Of a stretch of DNA of 64,000 nt, positions 17,976 to 29,520 are shown one piece after another (position 1 is the stretch's first letter; each line of letters begins with the position of its first letter). The DNA comes from Myotis daubentonii. Its lineage: Eukaryota > Chordata > Mammalia > Chiroptera > Vespertilionidae. The notes under the pieces are model-generated. The model ran no database searches. It saw only the letters and a list, made by a program, of their open reading frames with translations, and had not been told where the DNA came from. The DNA lies in contig NC_081847.1 of the NCBI RefSeq assembly GCF_963259705.1, forward strand, positions 86,922,485 to 86,986,484. The letters are read 5' to 3'. The translations under genes were made by a program, and so were the position numbers.

Positions 17976-20255
17976 CTTGCCCCTTCTTCCACAAGATGAA
18001 AGAAGAGAAGGCATGAAGAGGGAGTGTCACAGTGAGTTTCTTTCAGTGGCAATGCCCTTTCTTATGGCGAGTGAACTTCTTCGTGGTTCTTCAACTTACA
18101 GTTGTTTAAATTCTGTACCCGTTATATGTTTTTTATTTTTAAATATTGATTTAGAAGGCAAAATGCCAATCTTGTATAGTACTGACTCCATACTCTCACC
18201 CTCGTCCCTTTTTCCAACCAAGTAGCACCTGGCATTCAATCTCCAGTAAATCTGAGCATTTCAAATGGCAACCCCACTCCAACCCTCAGTTTTCTCTCTG
18301 CAGGAAAAGGAGAAACTGTTTCTGTGGCCATGGAAGTTCCTCGCAGAAATAAGATACATTGGTTTTATAACTATATTTGAAAATGCCAAATGCAGATTTC
18401 TTAGTTTCGATTGATTATGTTTTAATTACTCATTTGTGAGTCTAAGACTTGAATTAGGTAGAATCTTAAACAGATTCAATAGATTTTTCAGGTTGGTGGT
18501 AGGCATAGAGATCAAGAAACACCCCTTCTTCTTACTGGGTGAGTAGAAATATAAGCATGCTAACCTTTTTCTCCCCATAAAAAGCTTTCCCTGGATTTCA
18601 AGATTTTTCATGTGTATAATTTTCATGTTTTTTATGGATGAGTTGCTTTCGTAAAGACTACAGCTTTCAAGACCCTGGAAACTGGATTAAGTCTCCTTTC
18701 TCCTTCAATGCAGGAATTAATTCGTCTTTGATTTCTCTCTATATAGTTAGCATTAATATCTGATACAGGAAAGATTTTCACAAATATCTTTTTAGAGAAC
18801 CATGTTTTTCTGTGATTTTCCACAAGCCAGCATTTCCGCTCATGGAGCTGCTGTTACACCCATCCATCAAGGCCAGCATGTGTGATACATGAAATCACGT
18901 GCAGAGCCGTGGGGACCTGGGGATACTTGTTAATAAACTTCAGTTGCCCCGCTAGGGCACCAGCCTCTGACAGCCTGCCCTGCCCCACCCCCCTCGCGTC
19001 CCCCTTCACCTAAAACCCCACTGGACACGCCTCAGTCTTCCCCTATGTTTCCTGCCCTCAGAATGCTCAGACCACAGTTCCCAAGGCCAGGCAGTTCATT
19101 TCCTAAAGATTCCGATTTCCTGGCAAGAAAACGTAGAGGCAGGGCTATGGCCATCTGACTCTAGCAGTAGGTCCCCTAAGACTCCAGGGCCGCTGAAACC
19201 CTCTTCAGATGCTAATGTTCACACAGAGTGCCTCTGGCCCCAGCTGGCCTTCACCTGCAGCCCTGACAGGCAGGGGCCTCCAGAGTGAGGTCCTGGTTTC
19301 CATAAAAATAGGAGGCCACACATGGTACAGAGCAGCGATCTAGCGCAAGCTGTAAAATAACTTAAAGCCAGCTTCCAGCCACGAAAACTAATTGCTGTGA
19401 ACACAGAGCCCAAGCAGGAGCCCTCTGTCTCCTTTTTTTTTTTTTTTTTGGTAATTCACTGGAGACAGGGTAACTCCTGCTAAAAGTAAATGATGCCACT
19501 GATTTAAGATGCAGCCATTGTTAATATTCAGGTATATTTTCAGCATAGGAGAAATGTGGCACATGGCAGTGTGAAAATATAAATGAGTCATTTAAAATTG
19601 CCCCAGGATTTCCTTAGTTTTATTGGGGTTCCTTGTTTAAACGTAGCTGTTATTATTGCTAGTCTTATGGCTGATTTTCTGTGATTTTGGGGTATAGGGT
19701 ATAGTTTGCAGCCCATTCGTTCTGTTTGTAAAACGGATGTGTAAAGGAAACATTACTAAACTCACCAGCATATTCCAGGAAGTCAGCTTAGACTACATAC
19801 AAGCCAGGGAGACTTGATGCCCTTCTTGGGAACTGGTTTAGAGGAGAGCTACACAGAAATCCGTTTCCTGTCCGTCCCTTCCTTCCATCTGTCTAATATG
19901 TAGGGTGTCCGTGAGGAGAGCAGGGCGCTCCCCTTCCCAGATCTCCCAATTCTGTTCTTTCCAAATTTGTAGCTAATTCATGAGATTCTTTGCTTAAAGC
20001 AAATCATGATTAAAAGCAGCAGTTCTCTTGCCCTTTAATGTATAGAGACCCTTTTTGACATTAAAGAAGGAAGCTTTCATTCAAGATTTCAGATGCCTTT
20101 TAGTTTCTATTGCTTTAGAATATACATGAATAATATGAATTCAGTAACTTATTGAAATTAACTTATATTTAGGTAATTGTAAAGGCATCTTTTTTAAGAA
20201 TGGTTGCATATACGTACAAGACATTTATTAGGTCTATAGACAGTGATTATATATA
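17976..20255. other. Unassigned, repeat-poor
   Basis: About 2.3 kb without a recognisable repeat apart from a poly(T) run at 19431-19450. A GC-rich patch at 18940-19280 and a MEF2-like CCATAAAAATAGG at about 19300 stand out. No coding signature was found in the short open frames. Confidence 0.45.
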
Positions 20256-20348
20256 TAAATACATAGAGTATGAAATCATGTAAAGTCAAGAAAACATAAG
20301 CAGTAAAACTATAAATGAAAACAGGGATGATAAAAACAATTCAGAATA
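20256..20348 (+). repeat. Second copy of a ~92-bp segment also at 17880-17970
   Basis: AATACATAGAGTATGAAATC... to ...AACAATTCAGAAT matches 17880-17970 with about 7 substitutions and no indel, then both sides diverge abruptly. Either two unusually similar copies of an old L1 tail or a local duplication. Confidence 0.7.
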
Positions 20349-20359
20349 ATAAATACCTG

Positions 20360-20475
20360 CTTCCCTATTTATAATGGTCTGGCCCTCTAGCAACTTCAGC
20401 ACGAATTATAGCTAATTTGCCTACAAAAGTCAGGTGGTCATAATAATCTGGCCACTCAGTGTATATATATGGTTC
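20360..20475 (-). mobile_element. Possible mariner-type terminal fragment
   Basis: TCATAATAATCTGGCCACTC and AGTGTATA resemble a mariner terminal inverted repeat read from its inside, preceded by GCACGAATTATAGC..CAAAAGTCAGGTGG. No opposite terminus was found, so this may be a one-ended relic or a chance match. Confidence 0.3.
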
Positions 20476-21997
20476 CAGGATGCCTTTCAAATCCCACAGC
20501 CTTCTCAGAGTCCTCTATCTCTTCTCTCCATTGAAGAGCTGAGACTCTAGATCAACTTTTGTCATTTTGTCTATATTCAGGCATTTGTACTGCTCTTGGC
20601 ATCTTAACCTCTCCTGTTTGTTTCCTCATTGTAAATTAAGGGTGGCTTACACCTGCCATATCATACCTCATAAGTTATAGTAAAAGTGACAACCGGTAAT
20701 AATGGCTAAAAATAAGGTTTGCAAAGTATAAGCCCACTATTCTGGGTGCTATTACTTACTTAATTAAGGCTGCATATTTCGTACTTTGACAGAGGAAAGG
20801 ATATATATATGTATATATATATATGGACACACGTAAGAAAAGCTTTGGGATTCTTTAAAAAAAAGTATAATGCTAAAATAAAGAATTGGATGAAATATCA
20901 AAATGCCTTAAAATGACATTGTTTTTCCCCCAAAACTCATAAGACCTAAAAAAAAAAAATAAGATAATTCAGAGAGAAGGAGCCAAAACTACCCGCCCCC
21001 ATTTTGTCCATAATCAGAAAACATATTTTGAGCTCACGGTTCCTGCCAGGATAGTGCTTGGTTCTGAGGACTCAGATAGAAACAGTTGCCACTAAATCTG
21101 TGCCCTAGATCACTAATTCCTGCACCAGGTGTTTCCCTTTATGCTCCCTCTCTTTCCCTCCCTTCCTTTTTTGCCTCCACTTTTTCCAGTTTTTGGCTTA
21201 TTTTCTACTCAGGGAACAACTTAACATTTATGAAATTATAAGTATTAAATTTGACTCCGTATTGTTTATAGATCCAGGTTTTATAAATTCCAGGGATAAT
21301 AATGCTCTTATTAATGTAGTTTAGGCTTGACTTATTTATTCTTAGGGGTTTGATGTCATCATCCACTAGAAGAAAGAGTATGTTAAAATGAAGTTGTTTC
21401 CTTAACATCAACTTTGCTAATAGAGAAATAAATAAATGGGGAAAATCCTGTATCTTCCAGCAGATTCAGCTCAAGTGACTCTTTCTTAAATATCACCTAA
21501 AAAAACATTGGCACTAATATCTAAAACCCTAGCTGTTCCTCTTTTATATTTCCTTTCTGCTGTGTGTTTAACCTGTTAGTCTTCAATCCTGTGTGCTGTT
21601 GTTAATGAGACCTCACCTTATGAAAAAGTGAGAGATTCTGTAAAGTTGTAGGTACATTTTCTTGTTGGTTGATTGGCAAATTGAATGTTACTTTCCCATT
21701 GAAATTCTAAAGTTATTTTACTTCATTTAAGATTGAGCTTTATCAGCTTCTTGTTCCCCAAGTACTTGTAGTTCTGGGGTGGGCAGCTCTGTAGGAGGCA
21801 AGACCCTCGGGCTCTCTGTACGAGGTAAGTTGCCAATGTTTGGGGGAGAAATGGGAAGATATCAGAGGGGTAAGTAGGTGGTGACTTAGCACTGAACCAA
21901 GGAGTGAGTTATACCATAAACAAGTGTGAACAATTGGTAAATATGGACAAGAATATCATTTCCTTAGAGGGAGGAAGCAGCAGGGCTCGTCAAGATG
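20476..21997. other. Unassigned sequence
   Basis: Contains short (TA)n runs near 20802-20824 and A-rich patches. No gene or family was recognised. Confidence 0.5.
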
Positions 21998-22239
21998 CTC
22001 TGTGGCAGCCGTGGGCAAACTACGGCCCGCGGGCCGGATCTGGCCCCTTTGAAATGAATAAAACTAAAAAAAAAAAAAAAAAAAAAAAAGACCGTACCCT
22101 TTTATGTAATGATGTTTACTTTGAATTTATATTAGTTCACACAAACACTCCATCCATGCTTTTGTTCCGGCCCTCCGGTCCAGTTTAAGAACCCATTGTG
22201 GCCCTCGAGTCAAAAAGTTTGCCCACCCCTGCTCTGTGG
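21998..22239. mobile_element. Nonautonomous hAT transposon with perfect 8-bp target duplication
   Basis: The element is 22006-22231 (226 bp). Left end CAGCCGTGGGCAAACTACGG, right end GTTTGCCCACCCCTG, flanked by CTCTGTGG at 21998-22005 and 22232-22239. The interior has GGCCCGCGGGCCGGATC, a pure A run of about 25 bases (22065-22089) and GGCCCTCGAGTC. No transposase. Confidence 0.94.
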
Positions 22240-22954
22240 CATCCATGCGCTGAGGGGAAACCTTCTTGAGCACATGTATGGTTAAATTATAAAGACCACT
22301 TCTGTTTCCAGGAAGATGACGTAAATGTTCTTTTTTTTTCCCTTCTATCTTCATGTGAAATATAACCCAAAATCCTGGACATGATTGTGGTATAAATCCA
22401 AAACTTAAGAATCAGTATAACCTGCCTTTACACCTGACACCCCCCCCCAGGGCCTCCCAAGACCTCCCCAGGAGCTCCCCTGTGCTCACCAGCAGCCCAG
22501 GCTCCCCACCCAGCTCATTCTCTGTCAAATGACCAGCTGCTTTCCACCTGGTCCTCAACCTAATGGATTTCACTTCCCTGCCAGCCTGCATAATTATTCA
22601 AAAAAGCCAAGCATATCGTCCCATGAGAACCAGGGGTCACCCCACTGTCTGACTATTACAAAGCCTTCCTCCTGTAGCCTCTACTGGTTCATTCTCTTCC
22701 CAGGCAGCTCCCCTGTAATTCTGCGTGGCCTGTGTCTAGGGACTTCGAGAGTCAGGGAATGGCATGGTGGTGAGTTCACTGGGTCTTCTTTCTATCGTAT
22801 GTATCTCAGACTAGGGGCTGGAGGAGATAGCAACTTGGACACACGATGGGTACAGAAAAAAACAAAAAACCCCAACCAAACCTGTTCTCCATAGTCAAAA
22901 GGGTCAAAAAAGGGGGTGGACTAGTTAGAGAAAAATTGAAAGCATAGTAAGATA
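22240..22954. other. Unassigned, moderate GC
   Basis: A C-rich stretch at 22440-22520 and a 121-codon frame at 22529-22894 without domain features. I see no gene. Confidence 0.45.
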
Positions 22955-23745
22955 TCAATACCCACTTATCAGAATGACTGTGCTAAAAAATAGTGACAAC
23001 ACCAATGCTAACAAAGACGTAGAGAAACTATATCACTCATACGTCTCTGGAGGGAATGTCAAATGGTATAGCCACTCCAGAGAACATTTGAAAATGTTTC
23101 TTTAAAAATTGAACATGCAATTAATATATAGCAGTTGCACTTCTGTATATTTATTCCAGAGAAATGAAAAACTGTGTTAGCAGAAAATAACTAATTAAAG
23201 AATTCATAAATTTTTTGTAATAGCCAGAAACTGGAAACAACTCCACTGTCCTTTGATGGGTAAATGGTTATACAAACTGTGGTACATCCATACATGAAAA
23301 TAAAAAGCAACAGTGTCGATGTACACAGCCACTTGGATGAATCTGCAAAGAATTATGCTTGAGCAAAAAAATCAATCCCACAGGGATGATTCCCTCCATA
23401 GAACTTTCTTGAAATGAAAAAAATATTGAAATGGAGGTTAGATCTGTGGTTGCCCAGGATTAAGGACAGGGTGTGGGACAGTATAAGGTGGAGGGGAATG
23501 TGAGGGAAGTCGTTGTGGCTATAAAAGGGGGAAATGTGGATCATTTTTGTGATGGACATGTTCTGTATCTCATCTACATCAATGTCGAGATCCTGGTTGT
23601 GACCGTGTGCTGTGGGTTTGGGAGATGTTTTCATTGGGAGCACCAGGGCAGACAGAACATGGGATCTCTCTATAAAGTTTCTTTCTAAGTGCATAGGAAT
23701 ATGCAGTTATCTCAGAATTAAAAAGATACATAATTATAAATATCA
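22955..23745 (+). repeat. Old L1 3' region
   Basis: In order: TATCAGAATGACTGTGCTAA, GTAGAGAAACTATATCACTC, AGCAGTTGCACTTCTGTATA, AGAAATGAAAAACTGTG, ATAGCCAGAAACTGGAAACA, CTGTGGTACATCCATAC, then a 3' UTR with GTGGTTGCCCAGGATTAAGG and TCTGTATCTCATCTACATC. This is ORF2 C-terminal then 3' UTR, fully decayed. Confidence 0.82.
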
Positions 23746-23888
23746 GATTATATCCTCCTATAATTTTACATAAGCTACTCTATGATTCCGCAAAGATGCT
23801 TGTGAAACTGTAGAATGGTCTTCACTATGGAATTAATCTCCAGGCCTAGAACTTCATGACCTCCATTTGTAGTAGTCTTGGGTAAATT

Positions 23889-24000
23889 AAAAAAAAATTT
23901 TTTATTGATTTCAGAGAGAAAGGGAGAGGGAGAGAGAGAGAAACATTAATGATGAGAGAGAATCATTGATCAGCTGCCTCCTATATGGCCTCTACTGGGG
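23889..24000 (-). repeat. Ves SINE, 3' part
   Basis: TTTTTTATTGATTTCAGAGAG, GAAACATTAATGATGAGAG and GCTGCCTCCTATATGGCCTC, ending abruptly at a (TA)n run. Its 5' (tRNA) half is absent. Confidence 0.85.
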
Positions 24001-24206
24001 ATATATATATATATATAAAATTTGATTTCAGAGAGGGAGAGAGAGAGAAACATTGATGAGAGAGAATACACTGATTGGCTGCCTTTTGCAAGTCCTCCAC
24101 CCAGGATTGAGCCTACAACCTGGCATGTGCCCTGACTGGGAATTTAACCTCGACCTCCTGGTTCATAGGTTGATGCTCAACCACTGAGCCATGCCAGGCT
24201 GGCTAG
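24001..24206 (-). repeat. Ves SINE, nearly complete
   Basis: Follows the partial SINE through a short (AT)n tract. TTTGATTTCAGAGAGGGAG, GAAACATTGATGAGAGAG and the reverse-complement tRNA part (GGTTGATGCTCAACCACTGAGCC). Same orientation as its neighbour. Confidence 0.88.
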
Positions 24207-24909
24207 GTGTCTTCTCTTTAGCATCGTACCTTGTCTTACTCATATCAGAGCATTTTACCATTTTGTCTGGGAATGATCCTCACTAGGCTAACCATTTTCA
24301 AAAGAGCAGCTCTGGTTCATCCATCTCCCCATGCTCCTCCATCCCCTCTAGTACTTTACACAATGTGCTCAATACATGTTGATGGAATCAGGGCAATGGT
24401 GAAACTTCTGTGTGTAATAAAATATAGTCAGAAAAGTGGGAACAGATCACACAAGAAAGGTAAATGAGTTTATCAGAATTTTAGTAAAGAGAATCGGTTT
24501 GGATTTAGTGGATAGTGACAGATGTGATTTCCTGGGTGCTTTTCATGCCTGAGCCTTTGTAAATGAAGAGAGTGGCTTTCGTGTTTTTACTCTTACTACA
24601 AGATTACAAGTGTCATAAGGACAGGAAATCTGTTGTTCCTGTTTCCAGGATTGGCCTTCAAATAATGAGTCTTTGATCCCACCTTTCATTATTCCCCTAA
24701 AATAGATTACTGCAAGTAGCATTAATGAGTCAAAGAGAATGCACATTGAATTTTTAAAAGATGTACATAATATAAATGTCTTCTAAAATGACTTTAAAAA
24801 TTGTACCTCCATTATATTTCATTCTTTCTTAAATTCTGGCATTGTAACTAAAAATATTGGTGGAAATTATAATACAATTTACATCCATATTTAAGTAATA
24901 TGGTTTAGA
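24207..24909. other. Unassigned sequence
   Basis: No repeat or coding signature was recognised. Confidence 0.5.
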
Positions 24910-25125
24910 GTTTAGTACATATCTTGGAACCAGACACCTGGATTTGTAGTCCGATTCCATGATTGTAAACTGTGTGAACTCAGGAAATTTAATATCTCTA
25001 AGCCTCATCTCTAAAGTCAGATAATAAATGGTACTCATTTGTAGGGAATGGGTAAACATTCTGATAATGTATATACATTGTAAGAACAATGCTTGAAATG
25101 ATGTAATTGTTTAATAAGTATTAGA
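24910..25125 (-). repeat. MIR SINE
   Basis: Antisense MIR: GGAACCAGACACCTGGATTTG, AACTGTGTGAACTCAGGAAA, CTCTAAGCCTCATCTCTAAAG, AGATAATAAATGGTACTC, and CAATGCTTG near the end, in the correct order. Confidence 0.72.
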
Positions 25126-25379
25126 TTTCATTTTTATAAATAGTAGTCTTTCATTACCAGTGAGGCTGAGCATTCCACTGTCTATTAAAATTGTATCTCT
25201 GCTTTTGAATATCCCTCCTCCCATGTTCTTCCTTTATTCATATGTTGTAGGTAACATTCTCTTCTTACTGAGTTCTAAGTTCATCACACATAAGAGATAG
25301 TAAATCTCTGTGACACATATATTTTGAGTATTTTAACCTAATTTGCCCTCTGTCATTTAATGTTACTTATAATATTTTG
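25126..25379. other. Unassigned sequence
   Basis: A short AT-rich spacer. Nothing was recognised. Confidence 0.5.
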
Positions 25380-25720
25380 CTTTTCTACTCCTCTTCCCCA
25401 ATTTTTAGCTCTCTGCACTTTTCTGCCCTTTTTGAAGTTGAACATGGTTATATGACTTGCTTTGGCCAATAACATGTGAGTGGTAGCGATTATGTCACTT
25501 CTGGGCAAGAGCTTCAACAACAAGTGCATCATTTTCTCTTCTGTGCTGATCTTGGCAGCATATGTAGAGGCGGAGACTGTGTCAGTGCATGCTCCCATGT
25601 GCTAAACATGAGTGGCAGCCCCCATCTACAAAATGTAATACAATAAGCCTTTGTTCTGTTGAAGAACAAAGATTTGAGGGATGTTTAATATTGCAGCATA
25701 TTCTAGCCTATCCTTACCAA
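25380..25720 (+). repeat. Probable MLT1-type LTR relic (ERVL-MaLR)
   Basis: TTGCTTTGGCCAATAACATG, a middle with TCATTTTCTCTTCTGTGCTGATC, and a 3' end where TTGAGGGATGTTTAATATTGCAGCATA resembles the family's common 'AAGTTT..GTTACGCAGCAATA' end. Diverged, noncoding. Confidence 0.45.
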
Positions 25721-25757
25721 TACAATACAGGGATATCTTTGGTTTATTATCATTATT

Positions 25758-26090
25758 ATTTAAATTTATCTTTATTGTTGAAAGTATTATAAATGTCCCC
25801 TTTTACTCCCACTGACCTACCTCCTCCCATTCCCATCCCCTCCCCAGGCCTTCACCCCACTATTGTCTGTGTCCATGGGTTCTGCATATATGCATGTAAG
25901 TTCTTTGGTTGATCTCTTCCCTCCTCTTTCCTCTGAGAATCCTCAGAGTGTTGCATGCTTCCATGTCTCTGGATCTATTTTGTTTGTCAGTTTATTTCAT
26001 TCATTAGATTCCACATATAAGTGAGGTCATGGGATACTTGTTTTTCTCTGACTGGCTTATTTCACTTAGCAAATGCTATTATTAGTATTT
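25758..26090 (-). repeat. L1 3' end
   Basis: AATTTATCTTTATTGTTGAAAG, a run of pyrimidines (CCTCCTCCCATTCCCATCCCC), TGTCTGTGTCCATGGGTTC and TTTTTCTCTGACTGGCTTATTTCACTTAGC: the antisense of the same L1 3' UTR and ORF2 end seen at 55489-55902. Confidence 0.85.
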
Positions 26091-29000
26091 TTTCAAGGTA
26101 GTCACATTTAGCCATTTTTTTCCCTTGGAAGTACTGCTTCTGACATTATGCTGATAAAGTCCAGAGAGACTGTTCTAACTATTGGAGGGCCCAAATGTGG
26201 ACCAAATGGCTTTCTGAGGAAGTAGGTTTCCTGTGCATGAATGGATTTAAGCAGGAGTTAGGGCTGTGTGTCAGGAGTGTTGTGTCAGGAGTGTTGTGTC
26301 AGGAGAGCTGTGTAGTTATTGTATGTCATCTAAGTACCAGAGTGGCTGACCTTTGTTTCCTTCCAGCTGTTTAGATATTAAATATGACACAGTTATTACT
26401 CTCAAAGGTCTTGCAGGGGACGTCTATATATGTAAAGACAAATAGAATCTGGGGAAAAGATTATTCCCTCTTCTTCCAAGTAACCGATGATAAACATGCC
26501 GATAAAATAATCCCCAATTTGTAGAAGTATGTAAATTTCCATGACTGCTCTTCAACACCTCCTCAGTGAGTCAATTTGACCCAAACAGTACAAAATAAAA
26601 AATAGCACCTTTGTATATAACTTGAACAGATTTCTGATTGAGAATATATTTTAAGCTTAATGCTAATCAAAGATAATTTGAAGAATTGTATAAAGATATT
26701 CTTACATACTATATATTTTAGTTCTTTGAAGAAAAGTACCAGAGGATGAGCTATTAAGAAAACCTCGTTAAACTTAAATTAGGAAATTTTGCTTCTGTCA
26801 GTCTCATGCATACTTTTTGAATTGAATTTTTTCCTTTCATCATAGTGACTTCCTTATTTCCACCTCTCTCAGCTTTACTACCTTTGTTTTTTGTTTTTGC
26901 TTTACTACCTTTGACGTCAAAGTGTTTGTGTGAGTATCTGGTGCACAGAGGATGCTGTAGTTAGCAGAAGAGAACAGCAATTGAATCTTTTGCTACCATT
27001 GAAGTTACAAATATCGGAATTTGTAGTTTTTATAAAATACCCTTAACATCTAATTTTTAACAGTGACATTGGGTGGCAAATTTTATGAACCAGTTTAAAA
27101 AAACTGAGGAGGAAACATTCTGAAATGGATAACTATTTCTTCAAAATCCCCCTGGATTCCTATTCTAAATACAGTTTTTGAAATTGAGGTGTGCATAAAA
27201 TTGCTTAGTCTTTCCCCTCGCTCTTTTCTCCCATTTTCATTATAGTCTAATAACTGGACCTGTCCAGAGTCTCTCTGTTTATCTTCAGAAAGTAAACATC
27301 CTAGTCCTGTTGGTTTTGAGAGATATGATTCCCTGATGATGAAGGGATCGAGTGATGTAACTTCTCTGTAAACATCCTTTGACACCATGGTAACTTTTAG
27401 AGATAGCTGACGCCACCATTTCTGCACAGAATCAATCAGGTTGGTCATTGATTGGCTCTTTCCATTGCTGGCCTACAATTAGCTTTCTAGGGTTTATGCC
27501 TCAAATATGTATCTCTTTGCTATAGTTTTAGCAGTGTTTTAGGAGGAAGAAAGAGGATATATGTGGATCCAAGCAGCCTCCTCCTCAGAGAAGATCTCTG
27601 GATTCTGTTTTAAATACAGTGGTATATGGTTATATAATCTTTAATGTTGAGACTATACTGGCTTGCTTTTCTATTTATTGTAGGAAATATGTTTACGTAT
27701 TGTATGAGTGTATGGGAAATCAAATTTGTATTTACATCCAACTTGTAATATTTAATTAGTGATTGTAACTTTAGATTTTTATTAACTCAACCAATATAAA
27801 AGCAATCAGAATCTCTTGAAGTGAGGAAATACCACCTGTTCTTCTTTCTTCAAATTCAGTGAAAGTTACTCTCTGTTGACATTAACATTTTAAAACACCA
27901 TGAAAAATCTTGACTTCATCCTCCATGTAGTAATTTTTAAACTAACCTCCAATATAGTTTGTTCTTTGTTGGAAGATGAAAAGGAAGGAGAATATATAAT
28001 TTTTATTTTTGTTAAGTTTGTATTCTGATTCAAAAGATGAGAATAATTATGGAATTTTGTATGTGATTGAAGATAAATTGGATAATGCAGAAAATAAGAA
28101 TAAGGGCTTTTCATTTATCTGCAATATCCCTAGAACTAAGATTGCATATACTTAACTCGCTTGTAATTTTTGTGCTCATGTTCCCATGGTTTAATTACTT
28201 ACATTTTCACAAATATAAGCCGTGTTTTTAAATTATTTTCTTCACATTATACATCTCTCTAGATAGGGATAGTATCTTTTGTGTTTCAAAGCCTTATCCT
28301 ACACCTGTCTTAGCATGGTGCAAACAGTGGTACCAGCTCCTGCACGTTAATAAAGTTATGACTAAATTTTTATTACATTGGACCTACATAGAGACCAGGT
28401 AAACGCTTAATTATGCAAAGAAAGAAACCACATTTAAGAGAAATAGACAAAAATCAATAGGACAACTTTTTGTTTAAGCATTTTCTTTAAAAAGCAAAAC
28501 CACCTGCTTTTACTTGGTTAGGAAGAGAACTTTCAAGTTCATGTGAATCCGTTCGAAAGTAAGGTATGCGTAACTATTGTGTCTTACAGGATCTGAGATA
28601 CTATCTAATTACTAGTATATTTGCTTAAGCATAAAATGAACTTATAATTTATTTTCCAAGTGGGCCCACTTTTGCTGACTGTATGTGATGCATGGACCAC
28701 AGGCACAAACTAGGACAGCCCCATGCAAACGGAGTCCCATGATCACCCTACTTGTGCCCCTCGCTCGCTCAGTGGAGGGACCCTCATGTTTTTAAGTTGG
28801 TCCTGGCTATGGTGACTGTGTGACCAGGGATGGCTACACCATGTCAGGCTGTGCAAAGTACAGAAGAGAAAAATGAGCTTTAGCCTTTACTCTCGGGGTT
28901 TGGCTCAATGTCTGCACCTCAGTGCAAGTATCTGTGACACCCTCATGGCATGGACTTTGTCTTCTTAGAGCTTTCATGTCTTCCTTCACTCCTTTTGCAT

Positions 29001-29229
29001 TAATGAACTTCTATGGACCCACATTCCGGCCTGCTTGAACCGATATCGCCCACTTAATCTTATGGGTTATGTCAACAACTACGGAATCTCACCTACACAC
29101 GCTTTGGCACAGGGAACTTGTCAGATTCTTCCTGCAGAGACAGAAAGCTGTCTTTTCTATTGTCTTAGCTACTCTTAGCTAGGTCTTCCTCTTTACCACC
29201 TACCAAAATGATGATTTTTTAAAAAATCT
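26091..29229. other. Unassigned, mostly AT-rich
   Basis: About 3.1 kb with no clear transposon or gene. Small features: a 14-bp unit TGTGTCAGGAGTGT repeated three times (26267-26308) and a 15-bp direct repeat GCTTTACTACCTTTG (26873-26887, 26899-26913) next to a palindromic CRE site. A weak L2-like stretch may lie near 28240-28350. Confidence 0.45.
26909..26922. promoter_or_regulatory. Palindromic CRE-type site
   Basis: CTTTGACGTCAAAG is a 14-bp perfect palindrome containing the full CREB/ATF site TGACGTCA (26912-26919). Full CREs are scarce outside promoters because of their CpG, but no promoter is visible here. Confidence 0.4.
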
Positions 29230-29520
29230 AGTGTCATTATGGGATGAAAGTTGAAAAGGGTCCTTAATGGAGTGAGCACATTTTCCTGTAGATGGTGAAT
29301 GGGGCTTGGAAAGTGGGTTACTAATGGTTTTTGAGCAGAAAGATGACAAGATGGAAGTAAAATGGATCCGCTGGGATTTGTAGGGTAGATCACAATGGGA
29401 GACTGAGGACGGCAAACCAATCAGGCCGACGCATCATTGTCCACAAATAAAGTAATAGATGTTCATTCTAAGGTGGCAGCAATGTGAATCCAAGAAAAAG
29501 AGGCAGAGAAATATTACAGA
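29230..29520 (+). repeat. Ancient mammalian LINE-like repeat (family not assigned)
   Basis: GGTTTTTGAGCAGAAAGATGACAAGATG, then a GGTAGATCACAATGGG-like block and AGGTGGCAGCAATGTGAATCC resemble a widespread ancient repeat whose other parts are seen at 38215-38580 and 48085-48420. I cannot name it with confidence. Confidence 0.4.
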
